From assembly GCF_001667275.1 (NCBI RefSeq), contig NZ_LZHV01000031.1, positions 62,001 to 126,000 of the forward strand: a stretch of DNA of 64,000 nucleotides, written 5' to 3'. The translations under genes were made by a program, and so were the position numbers. Origin of the DNA: Mycobacterium sp. ACS4054 (lineage in GTDB: Bacteria > Actinomycetota > Actinomycetes > Mycobacteriales > Mycobacteriaceae). Below are positions 8,425-16,962 of the stretch, one piece after another (within the stretch, counting starts at the first letter, position 1; each line of letters starts with the position of its first letter). Under the pieces are notes generated by a model. The model did no database searches, was not told the origin of the DNA, and worked only from the letters and a program-made list of their open reading frames with translations.

Positions 8425-10343
8425 GCATCGCGGCGCTGGTCGCCGAAGCCGGCGGTGATCCCTGGGCGATCAACCAGAGCCTGCAGGCCGGTAGCCCGCG
8501 CCAGATTTCAAATCTCGCCGAAGCTTTTCATCGGGCGGCCCGCTGCGCCCGCGAGGCGAATGCCGCCTTCGAACAAGCGCGCAAGCGGTTCGAGGCGGCC
8601 TGGGACCACCCGAACGGCGATCATCCGATCAACGACTCCACCGAAGTGCGCCGGGTGACCAGAGCCCTCGGCGCCCAGTCGTTCCAATTACCCACGATCG
8701 CGGTCGACCTGGAGAACATCGCCGCCGCCTTGGCCGAGGCACAGAAGTCGGCAACCGGCGAGATGGCCACCCTGAACGCCCGGCTGCACCACCTCGACGA
8801 CGTGATCGGGCGGGTCATCGAAATGGAGAAAACCGCCCACCTTGGCGCGGCCGACAACGACGCCCTCGAAGCGCTCGTCCGCGCCTGCGAAGACGACGCC
8901 GTCAGCGACACCACCGCCGCGCTTACTTCGCTGCGGTCGCTGCGCGCCGGCTACTCGGGTACGTTGCGGGACGCGCTGAACAACTTGGGAGCGGATGACC
9001 ACGGCCCGGAGCCCTTGCCGAAAGCCGGTGCGGACGACCAAGTCCCGTCACCGAACAGCAACGCCGCCGACGTGCATCGCTGGTGGACGTCACTGACGCC
9101 CGAGCGGCGCCAGTGGTTGATCGACGAAAACCCGGACCGCATCGGCAATCTCAACGGCGTGCCGGTCCCCGCACGGAGTAACGCCAACATCGCCGCGATG
9201 ACCCGGGACCTCGACCGGGTGCGCGACATCGCCACCCGCGCTCGAACGTCCGTCGCCGATGTGCTGCGTGATCCGGCCCGATACGGGCTATCGGTCACCG
9301 ACGTCACCCGCTATCGGAACGCCAACGAGACCAAACAAGGCCTCGACCACGACGCGGTCGACGATCCCAACCCGACTTATCTGTTCGCCTACGACCCGTT
9401 GGCATTCGGCGGCAAGGGGCGCGCCGCCATCGCAATCGGCAACCCGGACACCGCGCACAACACCGCCGTGATCGTGCCCGGCACCGGAAGCAGCGTGCGG
9501 GGCGGCTGGCTGCGTGACGCGCACAACGACGCAATCAACCTGTTCGCTCAGGCCAATGCCGCCGACCCGGGCAAGTCGACCGCCGTGATTGCGTGGATGG
9601 GCTACGACACCCCCGACGACTTCTCCGACGTCGAGCGCATCTCCACACCCAAACTCGCCCGGGCGGGCGGCGCGGCGCTCGCGCGAGATGTCAACGGGCT
9701 GTGGGCCACTCACCTCGGCACCGGCCAGCACGTTACCGTGCTCGGTCACTCCTACGGTGCGACAACCGTGGCCGATGCCTTCGCCGTGGGCGGCATGCAC
9801 GCCAATGACGCTGTGCTGCTTGGTTGTCCGGGCATCGACGCCGCCAACAGCGCGAGGGATTTTCACCTGGATGGCGGTCATGTATTCGTCGGGGACGCCT
9901 CCACCGATCCGGTCGGGATGCTCGGGCAGCTCGACGGGCTGGGCAACCATTTCTTCGGCGGCGACATCGTCGGTCAGGTGACGGGCAGCGACCCGGGGCT
10001 GGGCGCCGACCCCGCCGTCGACGGCTTTGGAACGGTGCGCTTCCGCGCCGAGGTGCCCGGCTCGGACGGCATCGACCCCCTCGACCACTCGCACTACTAC
10101 TACCCGGGCAGCGAGGCGCTGCACGCCATGGCCGACATCGTCTCCGGCCACGGCGAGGCGTTGGAGGCCGACGGGCTGACGGCGGGACATCGCCGCCAGG
10201 TGGGCGGCCTCCAGCTTCGGATTCCGGGGCTGGCCCCGATCACCGTGGGCCCGCACACGCCGGCGATCCTCGACCCCGAGTGGGCCCGCCCGCGCGGTTC
10301 TATCACCGATAACCATTTTTTTGACGGCCAGCGCCATCATTGA
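8421..10343 (+). CDS. DUF1023-type alpha/beta hydrolase with helical N-terminal domain
   Basis: A 640-residue protein. The helical N-terminus (ALVAEAGGDPWAINQSLQ) matches the WXG100/ESX-associated helical domain that precedes DUF1023 hydrolases in mycobacteria. The C-terminal hydrolase has nucleophile motif GHSYG (Ser about residue 444) and the preceding GTGSS segment. It resembles the Rv2079 type. The GTG at 8421 is preferred because it overlaps an upstream stop and places the conserved start at VSIAALVAEAGG; the ATG at 8406 is the alternative. No signal peptide; export by a type VII system is a possibility, not shown. Substrate unknown. Confidence 0.8.
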   Translation: MSIAALVAEAGGDPWAINQSLQAGSPRQISNLAEAFHRAARCAREANAAFEQARKRFEAAWDHPNGDHPINDSTEVRRVTRALGAQSFQLPTIAVDLENIAAALAEAQKSATGEMATLNARLHHLDDVIGRVIEMEKTAHLGAADNDALEALVRACEDDAVSDTTAALTSLRSLRAGYSGTLRDALNNLGADDHGPEPLPKAGADDQVPSPNSNAADVHRWWTSLTPERRQWLIDENPDRIGNLNGVPVPARSNANIAAMTRDLDRVRDIATRARTSVADVLRDPARYGLSVTDVTRYRNANETKQGLDHDAVDDPNPTYLFAYDPLAFGGKGRAAIAIGNPDTAHNTAVIVPGTGSSVRGGWLRDAHNDAINLFAQANAADPGKSTAVIAWMGYDTPDDFSDVERISTPKLARAGGAALARDVNGLWATHLGTGQHVTVLGHSYGATTVADAFAVGGMHANDAVLLGCPGIDAANSARDFHLDGGHVFVGDASTDPVGMLGQLDGLGNHFFGGDIVGQVTGSDPGLGADPAVDGFGTVRFRAEVPGSDGIDPLDHSHYYYPGSEALHAMADIVSGHGEALEADGLTAGHRRQVGGLQLRIPGLAPITVGPHTPAILDPEWARPRGSITDNHFFDGQRHH

Positions 10344-10405
10344 TCGGCTGATGCTTAATTCTTTTGCAGCGCAATGATTTTCGCCGGACGGGTAGAGTCG
10401 CGGGC

Positions 10406-10618
10406 ATGAATGTGGTCGAGTGGCTGAGAACTCCGCGTTACCTGCGGACGCGACTGATGATGGAACGACAACCGATACGGAACCTGCAATTGGAGACGGT
10501 GTTTCTCGAAATCTCCCACCGCGAGGCGATGCTGCGGTTCCCGGTGATGTTCATGGTGCTCCCGAGGCGGTCTCGCCCGGCGGGCGAGGACACCCCGCGC
10601 CGCGGCCAGGCCAACTGA
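10406..10618 (+). CDS. Hypothetical small protein
   Basis: A possible 70-residue protein starting at ATG 10406 with a basic, Arg-rich composition and one hydrophobic stretch (MLRFPVMFMVLP). It ends 15 bp before a convergent DUF732 gene. No family is recognised and no clear ribosome site is seen. It may be an unrelated open frame. Confidence 0.35.
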   Translation: MNVVEWLRTPRYLRTRLMMERQPIRNLQLETVFLEISHREAMLRFPVMFMVLPRRSRPAGEDTPRRGQAN

Positions 10619-10633
10619 CCGCGGAAACTTCGA

Positions 10634-10969
10634 TCAGCTCTGGGTGGCTTTGCTGACGTACTGCGGGCAGTACGACTGCGTCGCGGCGCCGATGAAGTAG
10701 CCGGAATCGTGGTCGGACAATGAGAGCGCACCCTTTACATCGGACAAGGTCTGCGCCAAAGTCGCGCCATTGGCCCAGTCCTGGCAAACTCCATGCCCGG
10801 CGTTGACGATCGTTTGGTTCGACAGGCCGGAAAGGGTGATGCCCTGCTGTACGAGCGCCTGCAGGAAAACGTCGTCCGTCGAGTCTGCGTTCGCAATCGG
10901 GATCGCGACGGCCGCCGCGCCCGCCAAAGCCGCAGCGGCGGCGCCGGTCAGCAGTGTCATTTTCTTCAT
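10634..10969 (-). CDS. DUF732-family secreted protein, paralog 1
   Basis: A 111-residue exported protein with a signal peptide ending AIPIANA. The DUF732 core has the expected DxVFLxxL opening, a central Cys (GHGVCQDW) and the terminal AAxxxYCPQY motif; the two Cys probably pair. GGAGA precedes the ATG. It is the most divergent of four DUF732 copies in the window. The family is mycobacterial, exported and of unknown function. Confidence 0.85.
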   Translation of the reverse strand: MKKMTLLTGAAAAALAGAAAVAIPIANADSTDDVFLQALVQQGITLSGLSNQTIVNAGHGVCQDWANGATLAQTLSDVKGALSLSDHDSGYFIGAATQSYCPQYVSKATQS

Positions 10970-11297
10970 GGGTGTCTCCTCAGTCGGCTGCGGGTCCGAA
11001 GACCGAATCGTGACTGTCTGTCGATGCGCTAATCAATAACGCTGAGGCAACTTTCGCACAACTGACGCGTCGGCGCTGGGCAATCGAGCAAACTCGAATC
11101 CCGACCCGCCGGCCGCCTACGCCTTGATTCAATTAACGGAGGCGCAATTTAAACGGGCGCCATTGTTTGGGTGAAGTGGCGTGGCATTCAACGCAGAGGG
11201 GCGGGACGCGGGCGCGGCGTTGCGGGCGATGGCCCGAGCGCTCGGCGGGCGCGTAATCGGCTTGGGCACCGGCGCCCGATGGGGGCATGCTTGCGGT
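10970..11297. other. Intergenic region between divergent DUF732 and CDF genes
   Basis: A 328-bp gap that should hold both divergent promoters. An open frame extends the CDF gene upstream to 11181, but its translation is unlike the family and the ATG at 11298 begins the real protein. No RNA gene or metal-regulator palindrome was recognised. Confidence 0.4.
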
Positions 11298-12218
11298 ATG
11301 CACATCGTCAAAGGCGTCCGTGACCCCGCGGCAAGTTTTCCTCTGGACACCGGCACCGATGACGCGGCCGAGCGCCGGCAGGCCAACCGGGCCGTGGCCG
11401 TCAGCGCCGTCGGACTGGCGCTGACCGGGCTCGTCGAACTGGCCATCGCGCTGCTCTCCGGTTCGGTGGCGTTGCTCGGCGACGCGCTGCACAACCTGTC
11501 CGACGTCTCCACCAGCGTCCTGGTGTTCGTCGGGTTTCGGGCGTCGCGCAAAGTCCCCACCGAACGGTATCCCTACGGGTACGAGCGCGCCGAAGACCTC
11601 GCCGGAATCGGTGTGGCACTGGTGATTTGGGGCAGCGCCGCCGTCGCCGCCTTCGAAAGCGTCAACAAGCTGCTCCGGCACGGCGGCACCGGGTACGTGG
11701 GCTGGGGCATCGCCGCCGCGCTCGTGGGGATCGCGGGCAACCAGCTGGTGGCGCGCTACAAGTTGATGGTGGGCAAGCGGATTCGCTCGGCGACCATGGT
11801 GGCCGACGCCAAACATTCGTGGCTGGACGCGTTGTCGTCGGCGGGGGCGATGCTCGGCCTGATCGGCGTGGCGCTCGGCTGGGGCTGGGCGGACGCGGTC
11901 GCCGGCATCGTCGTCACCGGTTTCATCTGCCACGTCGGCTGGGAGGTGACCTCCGACATCGCCCACCGGCTACTCGACGGAGTCGACCCCGAAATCATCA
12001 CGACCGCCGAGGCCGTCGCGGCCACCGTGCCGGGCGTCACGCACGCTCACGCCAGGGCCCGATGGACCGGCAGGACGTTGCGCGTGGAGGTGGAAGGATT
12101 TCTCGACCCGCAGACTCCGCTGGAGGCGGCCGATCGAATCGGTCGCCTCGTCGCCGAAGCCCTGGCGCCGCGGATACCCGACATGCACAACTTCACCTGG
12201 ACGGCGAGAGCCGCCTGA
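11298..12218 (+). CDS. Cation diffusion facilitator (divalent metal exporter)
   Basis: A 306-residue CDF transporter exchanging a divalent metal for protons across the inner membrane. There are six likely helices (about 35-225). The metal sites typical of the family are visible: HNLSD after the second helix (GDALHNLSDVS) and DAKHSWLDALSS in the fifth. A cytoplasmic C-terminal domain (about 230-306) carries the usual VTHAHARAR histidines. Resembles Rv2025c-type proteins. Metal specificity (Zn, Fe, Co or Mn) cannot be read from the sequence. Convergent with a DUF732 gene 6 bp downstream. Confidence 0.9.
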   Translation: MHIVKGVRDPAASFPLDTGTDDAAERRQANRAVAVSAVGLALTGLVELAIALLSGSVALLGDALHNLSDVSTSVLVFVGFRASRKVPTERYPYGYERAEDLAGIGVALVIWGSAAVAAFESVNKLLRHGGTGYVGWGIAAALVGIAGNQLVARYKLMVGKRIRSATMVADAKHSWLDALSSAGAMLGLIGVALGWGWADAVAGIVVTGFICHVGWEVTSDIAHRLLDGVDPEIITTAEAVAATVPGVTHAHARARWTGRTLRVEVEGFLDPQTPLEAADRIGRLVAEALAPRIPDMHNFTWTARAA

Positions 12219-12224
12219 GCAAGG

Positions 12225-12569
12225 TCAGTTCCCGGGTTGCCCTTCCGGCTTCGGGCCGCGGTCCTCGCCGGTCACGTACTTCGGGCAGTAGTGCGCCGCC
12301 GCCAGGTAGGTGAACTTGGCCGCGCTGGCTCCCTGAAAAGCGGGGTTCTGATTGCGTAGCTGCGTCACGATCTCCGCGGACGACTGGCCGTCGTCGAGCA
12401 GGTCGCACACCGACTTCGCGATGGTGATCGCGTTGCCCCCGTCTTGATAGGTGAGGCCGGCATCTCGCAGGTCGGTGAGGAAGTCCTGATCGTTGTTGAC
12501 GTCGGCATGCGCGGGGACGGCCAGGCCGATCGCGGTGGCGACGCTCGCCGAAACCAGTAGAAATCGCAT
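12225..12569 (-). CDS. DUF732-family secreted protein, paralog 2
   Basis: A 114-residue exported protein. Signal peptide ending PAHA (about residue 22), then a DUF732 core with DFLTDLRDAGLTY, IAKSVCDLL and a terminal YLAAAHYCPKY. A short Pro/Gly-rich tail (RGPKPEGQPGN) is unlike the other copies. It lies downstream of the AGCS symporter on the same strand. Function unknown for the family. Confidence 0.87.
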   Translation of the reverse strand: MRFLLVSASVATAIGLAVPAHADVNNDQDFLTDLRDAGLTYQDGGNAITIAKSVCDLLDDGQSSAEIVTQLRNQNPAFQGASAAKFTYLAAAHYCPKYVTGEDRGPKPEGQPGN

Positions 12570-12642
12570 AACGCAGCGATTGTCGCAGACCCGTTGGCGA
12601 ATGGCACCTCGGTGGGCGAACGGCGGGTGAACTCTCGCAGGG

Positions 12643-14151
12643 TTACGCCGCCGGCGCCCGGGAAGGCCGCAGCGCCGGGCGGCGCAGGGTCAAGGACTCG
12701 GGCAGCGCGCCGACCTGCCGGCGCCCCGCGCGTTCCCAGATGTCGCCGTCGAGGACACCGGGCAGGCCGGCCTCGCTGGCGATGAAAACCGGCATCCCGC
12801 CTTGCACGAACTGCCGGTGGTAATCCTTGAGCGCCGCGAACGCCCACTTGCCGAGCAGGCAGATGGTGAGCAGGTTCGCGATGGCCATCACCGCCATCGT
12901 CAGGTCGGCGAGCGCCCACACCAGCGTCAGCTTGGCCAGGGCCCCGAAGACGATGGACAGCAGCGTGACCACCTTCAGCACGTTGGCGGCCAGGCGCCGG
13001 CCACCCAGGTAGAACAAGTTGGCCTCGGCCACCACGTAATTGCTCAGCACCGAGGCGAACGCGAAGACGAACACCACCGCGGTCATCAACACCGTGGTCC
13101 ACGAGCCGAGGTCGGCCGCGACCGCGGACTCCGTCAGGCTCGCCCCGGCGACCGCGCCCAGCCGGGCCGGGTTGTAAGTCTCGGGGCCCGACAGCAGCAC
13201 GATGAATGCCGTTGCCGTGCAGATCACCATGGTGTCGACGAACACTGCGAGCGCCTGAATCAGCCCCTGCTCCACCGGATGCGCCACGGTCGCGGCGCCC
13301 GCAATGTTGGGTGAGCTGCCCATCCCGGCCTCGCAGGCGAACAGGCCCCGCTTGACGCCGGTGAACATCGCGGCGAGCACGCCGCCCGCGAAACCGCCTG
13401 CCATTTGGCGGATTCCGAATGCCCCGCCGATGATCTCCTTGATCACCGTCGGCAGCTCGGTGATGTTGACCGCCACGATTCCCAGCGCGAGCAGCGTGTA
13501 CACCAGCGCCACCACCGGAAGCACCGATCCGGCGAACTGGGCGACCCGTCGAACGCCGCCGAACAGCACGGGTGCGGCGAGTACGGCCAAAACGAGGGTG
13601 GTCCAACCGACCCCGATGCCGTGCGACGACTTCAACACCCCGCTGATCGCGTTGGTCTCCACCATGTTGAACGCGGTGGAGAAGGTGATCACCAGCAGCA
13701 TGGCGAACACGACACCGCCTGCGCGCGAACGCAATCCGCGTTCGATGTAGAACGCTGGGCCGCCGCGGAAGGCGCCGTCGTCTGAGCGGACCTTGAAGAT
13801 CTGGGCCAGGGTCGCCTCGATCACCGCGGTGGCCATGCCGACCGCCGCCACCACCCACATCCAGAAGATCGCACCGGGCCCACCGACGGTCAGGGCGATG
13901 GCGACGCCCGCGATATTGCCGGTGCCCACCCGCGACGCGAGCCCGACGCAGAACGCCTGGAACGACGAGATCCCGCCGTCCTGGCGGTGTGCCCTGCCGA
14001 GTTGGCGAACCATCCGCCCGAAGTAGCGGACCTGAATGCAGCGGGTGCGGACCGTGAAATATATGCCGCCACCGATCAGCAAATAGATCAGGACGTGCGT
14101 ATTGAGGATGTTGCTCAGGGGTTCGACGAGCTGCTGCTGAAGGAAGTCCAA
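12643..14151 (-). CDS. AGCS-family alanine/glycine:sodium symporter
   Basis: A 502-residue transporter of the alanine/glycine:cation symporter family, importing a small amino acid with Na+ (or H+). The family signature is at about residues 60-110 (FQAFCVGLASRVGTGNIAGVA, GGPGAIFWMW). There are 10-11 membrane helices and the conserved CEAGMGSSPN stretch near 270. The start is a TTG at 14151 preceded by AGGAAG. Flanked on both sides by DUF732 genes on the same strand. Confidence 0.92.
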   Translation of the reverse strand: MDFLQQQLVEPLSNILNTHVLIYLLIGGGIYFTVRTRCIQVRYFGRMVRQLGRAHRQDGGISSFQAFCVGLASRVGTGNIAGVAIALTVGGPGAIFWMWVVAAVGMATAVIEATLAQIFKVRSDDGAFRGGPAFYIERGLRSRAGGVVFAMLLVITFSTAFNMVETNAISGVLKSSHGIGVGWTTLVLAVLAAPVLFGGVRRVAQFAGSVLPVVALVYTLLALGIVAVNITELPTVIKEIIGGAFGIRQMAGGFAGGVLAAMFTGVKRGLFACEAGMGSSPNIAGAATVAHPVEQGLIQALAVFVDTMVICTATAFIVLLSGPETYNPARLGAVAGASLTESAVAADLGSWTTVLMTAVVFVFAFASVLSNYVVAEANLFYLGGRRLAANVLKVVTLLSIVFGALAKLTLVWALADLTMAVMAIANLLTICLLGKWAFAALKDYHRQFVQGGMPVFIASEAGLPGVLDGDIWERAGRRQVGALPESLTLRRPALRPSRAPAA

Positions 14152-14291
14152 ACCCCTGCTTCCTTTCGACTGCGGCCGCTGTCCGTCGCCGAAATGGTAT
14201 GGGTGAATTGTTGATTACACGTTTCGTTCACCCGCGGTTAGTGCGCGCTTATGTTAAAAGCGCGTCACAATCTCCCCGCCGTGCCCGGCCG

Positions 14292-14609
14292 TTAGGAGGC
14301 GGTGCTGGGCGCCGAAAGGGCTTGGGGGCAATACGAGTTGGCGGCGATGGCGGCGAACCGGGTGGCGTCGTCGCCCTGCAGCCCACGATTGAGCATCTGG
14401 AGCATCCGGACGACGTCCGTCAGATTCGCGCCCTCGCTCACCAGCTTGCACACGGACTTGCCCGAGGTGATGGCCTGCTCGGGATCCGAATAGGCCAGGC
14501 CGGCGGCGCGCACCGTGCCGAGGAAGGTGTCGTCGCTGCTGTCGGCGTGCGCGGGAGCGGCCAGGCCGACGGCGGCGGCGAGGGCGAGCGAAATCGGAAT
14601 TAGCCTCAC
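14292..14609 (-). CDS. DUF732-family secreted protein, paralog 3
   Basis: A 105-residue exported protein starting with GTG. Signal peptide ends APAHA. The core has DDTFLGTVRAAGLAYSD, GKSVCKLV and AAIAANSYCPQA, close to paralogs 2 and 4. It is followed 55 bp upstream on the same strand by paralog 4, suggesting tandem duplication. Family function unknown. Confidence 0.87.
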   Translation of the reverse strand: MRLIPISLALAAAVGLAAPAHADSSDDTFLGTVRAAGLAYSDPEQAITSGKSVCKLVSEGANLTDVVRMLQMLNRGLQGDDATRFAAIAANSYCPQALSAPSTAS

Positions 14610-14664
14610 GGCTCACTGATCGTTCCAGAGCCGCGGGCGATCCGCATCTCGAGGAGCGAGGCGA

Positions 14665-14997
14665 TCAGGAGCTGGCGGTGGCGGTCGTCGTGGTGGTCGA
14701 CGAGATCGCGTCCGGGCAATACGCACTGGCCGCGATCGCGGTGAACTTCTCCGCCTTCTCCTCGGTCAGCGCGGCCGCCTTGGACGTCATCGCCTTCGCG
14801 ATGTCGGGCATCGCGGTGCCGCCGCTGGCCGCCGAGCAGACGTAGTGGGCCGCCTGGATGACCTGACCCGGATCGTTATAGGTGAAGCCGGCCGCGTCGA
14901 GCGACGCGAGAAAAGCGCCGTCGGTGTCGTCGGCGTGCGCGGGCGCGGCCAGCGCGATTGCGGCCGCAATGCCAGAAATTGTCAGAACGAGCCTCAT
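14665..14997 (-). CDS. DUF732-family secreted protein, paralog 4
   Basis: A 110-residue exported protein. The ATG at 14997 (MRLVLTIS) is chosen over the longer frame at 15057 because it starts the signal peptide, which ends APAHA. The core has FLASLDAAGFTYND, AHYVCSAA and AIAASAYCPDA. It ends in a Thr/Ser-rich tail (TTTTTATASS) that could be glycosylated, as on other mycobacterial secreted proteins. It is divergent from clpC2. Confidence 0.85.
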   Translation of the reverse strand: MRLVLTISGIAAAIALAAPAHADDTDGAFLASLDAAGFTYNDPGQVIQAAHYVCSAASGGTAMPDIAKAMTSKAAALTEEKAEKFTAIAASAYCPDAISSTTTTTATASS

Positions 14998-15059
14998 AAT
15001 TCGAAATCGTTGCAGAAGGCCCGCCAGGTCTGCGTCTGGCGAAACAATTATTAACAATC

Positions 15060-15104
15060 GTCAACCTCCGGTTGACATCACGCCGGCGTCAACCTACCGT
15101 TGAC
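15060..15104. promoter_or_regulatory. Twin palindromes upstream of clpC2, likely operator
   Basis: Two copies of GTCAAC-N5-GTTGAC, at 15060-15076 and 15088-15104, with centres 28 bp apart. The second ends 3 bp before the clpC2 ATG, so binding there would block transcription or initiation. The ClpC2 protein carries a helix-turn-helix-like segment, making autoregulation the simplest reading. The repeats are exact in the sequence; their binding partner is inferred. Confidence 0.65.
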
Positions 15105-15107
15105 GCC

Positions 15108-15842
15108 ATGTCCGACCCGACCCGCATCGCCTACCCGGTGAGCCTCGACGAGCTGATCAACGCCATCAAATCGGTGCACACCCACGCGCTGGATCAATTG
15201 GCCGACGCCGTGCTGGCCGCCGAGCACCTGGGCGAGGTCGCCGACCACCTGATCGGGCACTTCGTCGATCAGGCCCGCCGGTCCGGGGCGTCGTGGACCG
15301 ACATCGGCAAGAGCATGGGCGTCACCAAACAGGCCGCGCAGAAGCGATTCGTGCCCCGCGCCGAGCCCGCCACGCTGGACCCGGAACAGGGCTTCGGCCG
15401 CTTCACCCCGCGGGCGCGCGGCGCGGTGGTGGCGGCCCAGAACGCCGCGCACGAGGCCGGCAACGACGAGATCACCCCCGATCACCTGCTGCTCGGTGTG
15501 CTCGGCGATCCGGCCGCCCTGGCCACGGTGCTGCTCCGCCGGCAAGATGTCGACACCGAGGCGCTGCGCGCCGCCGTGCAGCTACCCCCGCCCGGCGCCG
15601 AGACCCCCGCCCTCATCCCGTTCAGCGGGCCGGCGCGCAAGGCGCTCGAGCTTACCTTTCGCGAGGCACTTCGGTTGGGGCACAACTACATTGGGACCGA
15701 ACATCTGCTGCTGGCGCTGCTCGAGCTGGAGGACGCCTCGTCCGACGAAGGACCGCTGCGACGCCTCGGTGTGGACAAGGGCCGCGTCGAGGCCGACCTG
15801 ATCAAGGCACTCGAGTCGCTCGGCGGCGCCACCGGCGTCTGA
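15108..15842 (+). CDS. clpC2: ClpC2-like protein: HTH plus Clp N-terminal repeats, no AAA module
   Basis: A 244-residue protein matching Rv2667. Residues 61-81 (ASWTDIGKSMGVTKQAAQKRF) look like a helix-turn-helix. Two Clp_N-type repeats follow, about 98-165 (FTPRARGAVVAAQ, ITPDHLLLGVL) and 172-240 (FSGPARKALEL, IGTEHLLLALLE), like the ClpC1 N-terminal domain. There is no Walker motif, so it cannot unfold proteins. ClpC2 is reported to bind ClpC1-targeting cyclic peptides and protect ClpC1. Start at ATG 15108, immediately after twin palindromes. Not in an obvious operon. Confidence 0.88.
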   Translation: MSDPTRIAYPVSLDELINAIKSVHTHALDQLADAVLAAEHLGEVADHLIGHFVDQARRSGASWTDIGKSMGVTKQAAQKRFVPRAEPATLDPEQGFGRFTPRARGAVVAAQNAAHEAGNDEITPDHLLLGVLGDPAALATVLLRRQDVDTEALRAAVQLPPPGAETPALIPFSGPARKALELTFREALRLGHNYIGTEHLLLALLELEDASSDEGPLRRLGVDKGRVEADLIKALESLGGATGV

Positions 15843-15928
15843 GCGGGCGTGATCGACCCCTCCCCGCCGCATCACCGCGTGTGCGATCATTCGAAGATCC
15901 CCTTCCAGGGCGCCTAGGAGGCGAAGAC

Positions 15929-16462
15929 ATGGCGAAGACGCACCGCTGGCTGGTCGTTCTGTCGGCGTTCCTCGTCGCCGCGGCGAGCAGCACCGCCGTC
16001 GCCGCGCTCCCCGCGCCCCGGGCGTGGGCCGGCGACGCCCCGATCGGCCACATCGGCGACACGCTGCGGGTGGACACCGGCACCTACGTCGCCGACGTCA
16101 CCGTCACCGGCGTCTCGCCGTGCGACCCGCCGCCGGGGTTCGGCTACACGCGCGAAGGCACCTTCAGGGGCTTCCCCGGCAGCAGCGTTGAGCGCGCCGA
16201 CGTCGTCGTGCGCGCGGTCCGGGTGCCCAACCCGTTCATCATGGCGACTAATTTCAGCTTCGACGGCGTGACCCCGTTCGCCGACGCCTACAAGCCGCGG
16301 GCCTCCGACGCGCCCGACGCGCTGGACAACGTCCTCACCAACGCGCCGAACGGCGCGATCGTGCGCGGCGAAGTCTATTGGGACGCCTACCGCGATCCCG
16401 TCTCCACCGTGGTCCTGCTGGACAAGAAGACGGGCTACCACCTCGCGCAGTGGAACCTCTGA
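15929..16462 (+). CDS. Secreted MPT63/DUF1942-like protein (Rv2668-like)
   Basis: A 177-residue exported protein. The signal peptide runs to APRAWA (about residue 32). The mature part is a predicted beta sandwich with GDTLRVDTGTYVADVTVTGV and a terminal TGYHLAQWNL, as in MPT63-like DUF1942 proteins. AGGAGG lies 8 nt upstream of the ATG at 15929, which settles the start although the frame is open far upstream. Its end overlaps the GNAT gene start by 13 nt, suggesting coupling. Role unknown; the family is secreted and immunogenic. Confidence 0.82.
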   Translation: MAKTHRWLVVLSAFLVAAASSTAVAALPAPRAWAGDAPIGHIGDTLRVDTGTYVADVTVTGVSPCDPPPGFGYTREGTFRGFPGSSVERADVVVRAVRVPNPFIMATNFSFDGVTPFADAYKPRASDAPDALDNVLTNAPNGAIVRGEVYWDAYRDPVSTVVLLDKKTGYHLAQWNL

Positions 16463-16962
16463 CCCGCGCCGTACGCGTCGTCACGTCGAATTCGGTTGAC
16501 GTTCAAGAACTTGCCGATGTCGCCGCGCGCACCTTCCCGCTGGCGTGCCCGCCCTCGATGGCGCCCGAGAACGTCGCGGCGTTCGTCGCGGCCAACCTGT
16601 CGGCCGCCCGCTTCGCCGAATACCTGGCCGACCCGCATCGCGCGATCCTGACGGCCGAGGTTGGCGGGCGAATCATCGGCTACGCCATGCTGATTCGCGA
16701 CGACGACGACACCGCCGAGCTGTCCAAGATCTACCTCGCACCCGAGCACCACGGCACCGGGGCGGCGACGGCGTTGATGGACCTCGCGCTGTCCACGGCC
16801 AGCGACTGGGGCGTGACCCGCGTGTGGCTGGGGGTCAACCAGGGAAACGAACGCGCCCAACGCTTCTACGCCAAGAGCGGCTTCGCGGTCAGCGGCACCA
16901 GGACCTTTCGGGTCGGCACCGCCCGCGAAAACGATTTCGTCATGAGCCGCGCGCTTGGGTGA
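16450..16962 (+). CDS. GNAT-family N-acetyltransferase (Rv2669-like)
   Basis: A 170-residue acetyl-CoA-dependent acyltransferase. The GNAT core is visible: AELSKIYLAPEHHGTGAATALMD carries the acetyl-CoA-binding motif A (Q/HHGTGAA), followed by VWLGVNQGNERAQRFYAKSGF, the usual motif B. GTG 16450 begins VEPLTRAVRVVTS, overlapping the previous gene by 13 nt; a longer frame from 16378 lies inside that gene. Its 3' end overlaps the convergent ATPase gene by 23 nt. Substrate unknown. Confidence 0.85.
   Translation: MEPLTRAVRVVTSNSVDVQELADVAARTFPLACPPSMAPENVAAFVAANLSAARFAEYLADPHRAILTAEVGGRIIGYAMLIRDDDDTAELSKIYLAPEHHGTGAATALMDLALSTASDWGVTRVWLGVNQGNERAQRFYAKSGFAVSGTRTFRVGTARENDFVMSRALG

Noticed and set aside
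11181..11297. Upstream extension of the CDF transporter frame
   Set aside because: The translation is Gly/Ala/Arg-rich and unlike CDF N-termini; the ATG at 11298 is a better start.
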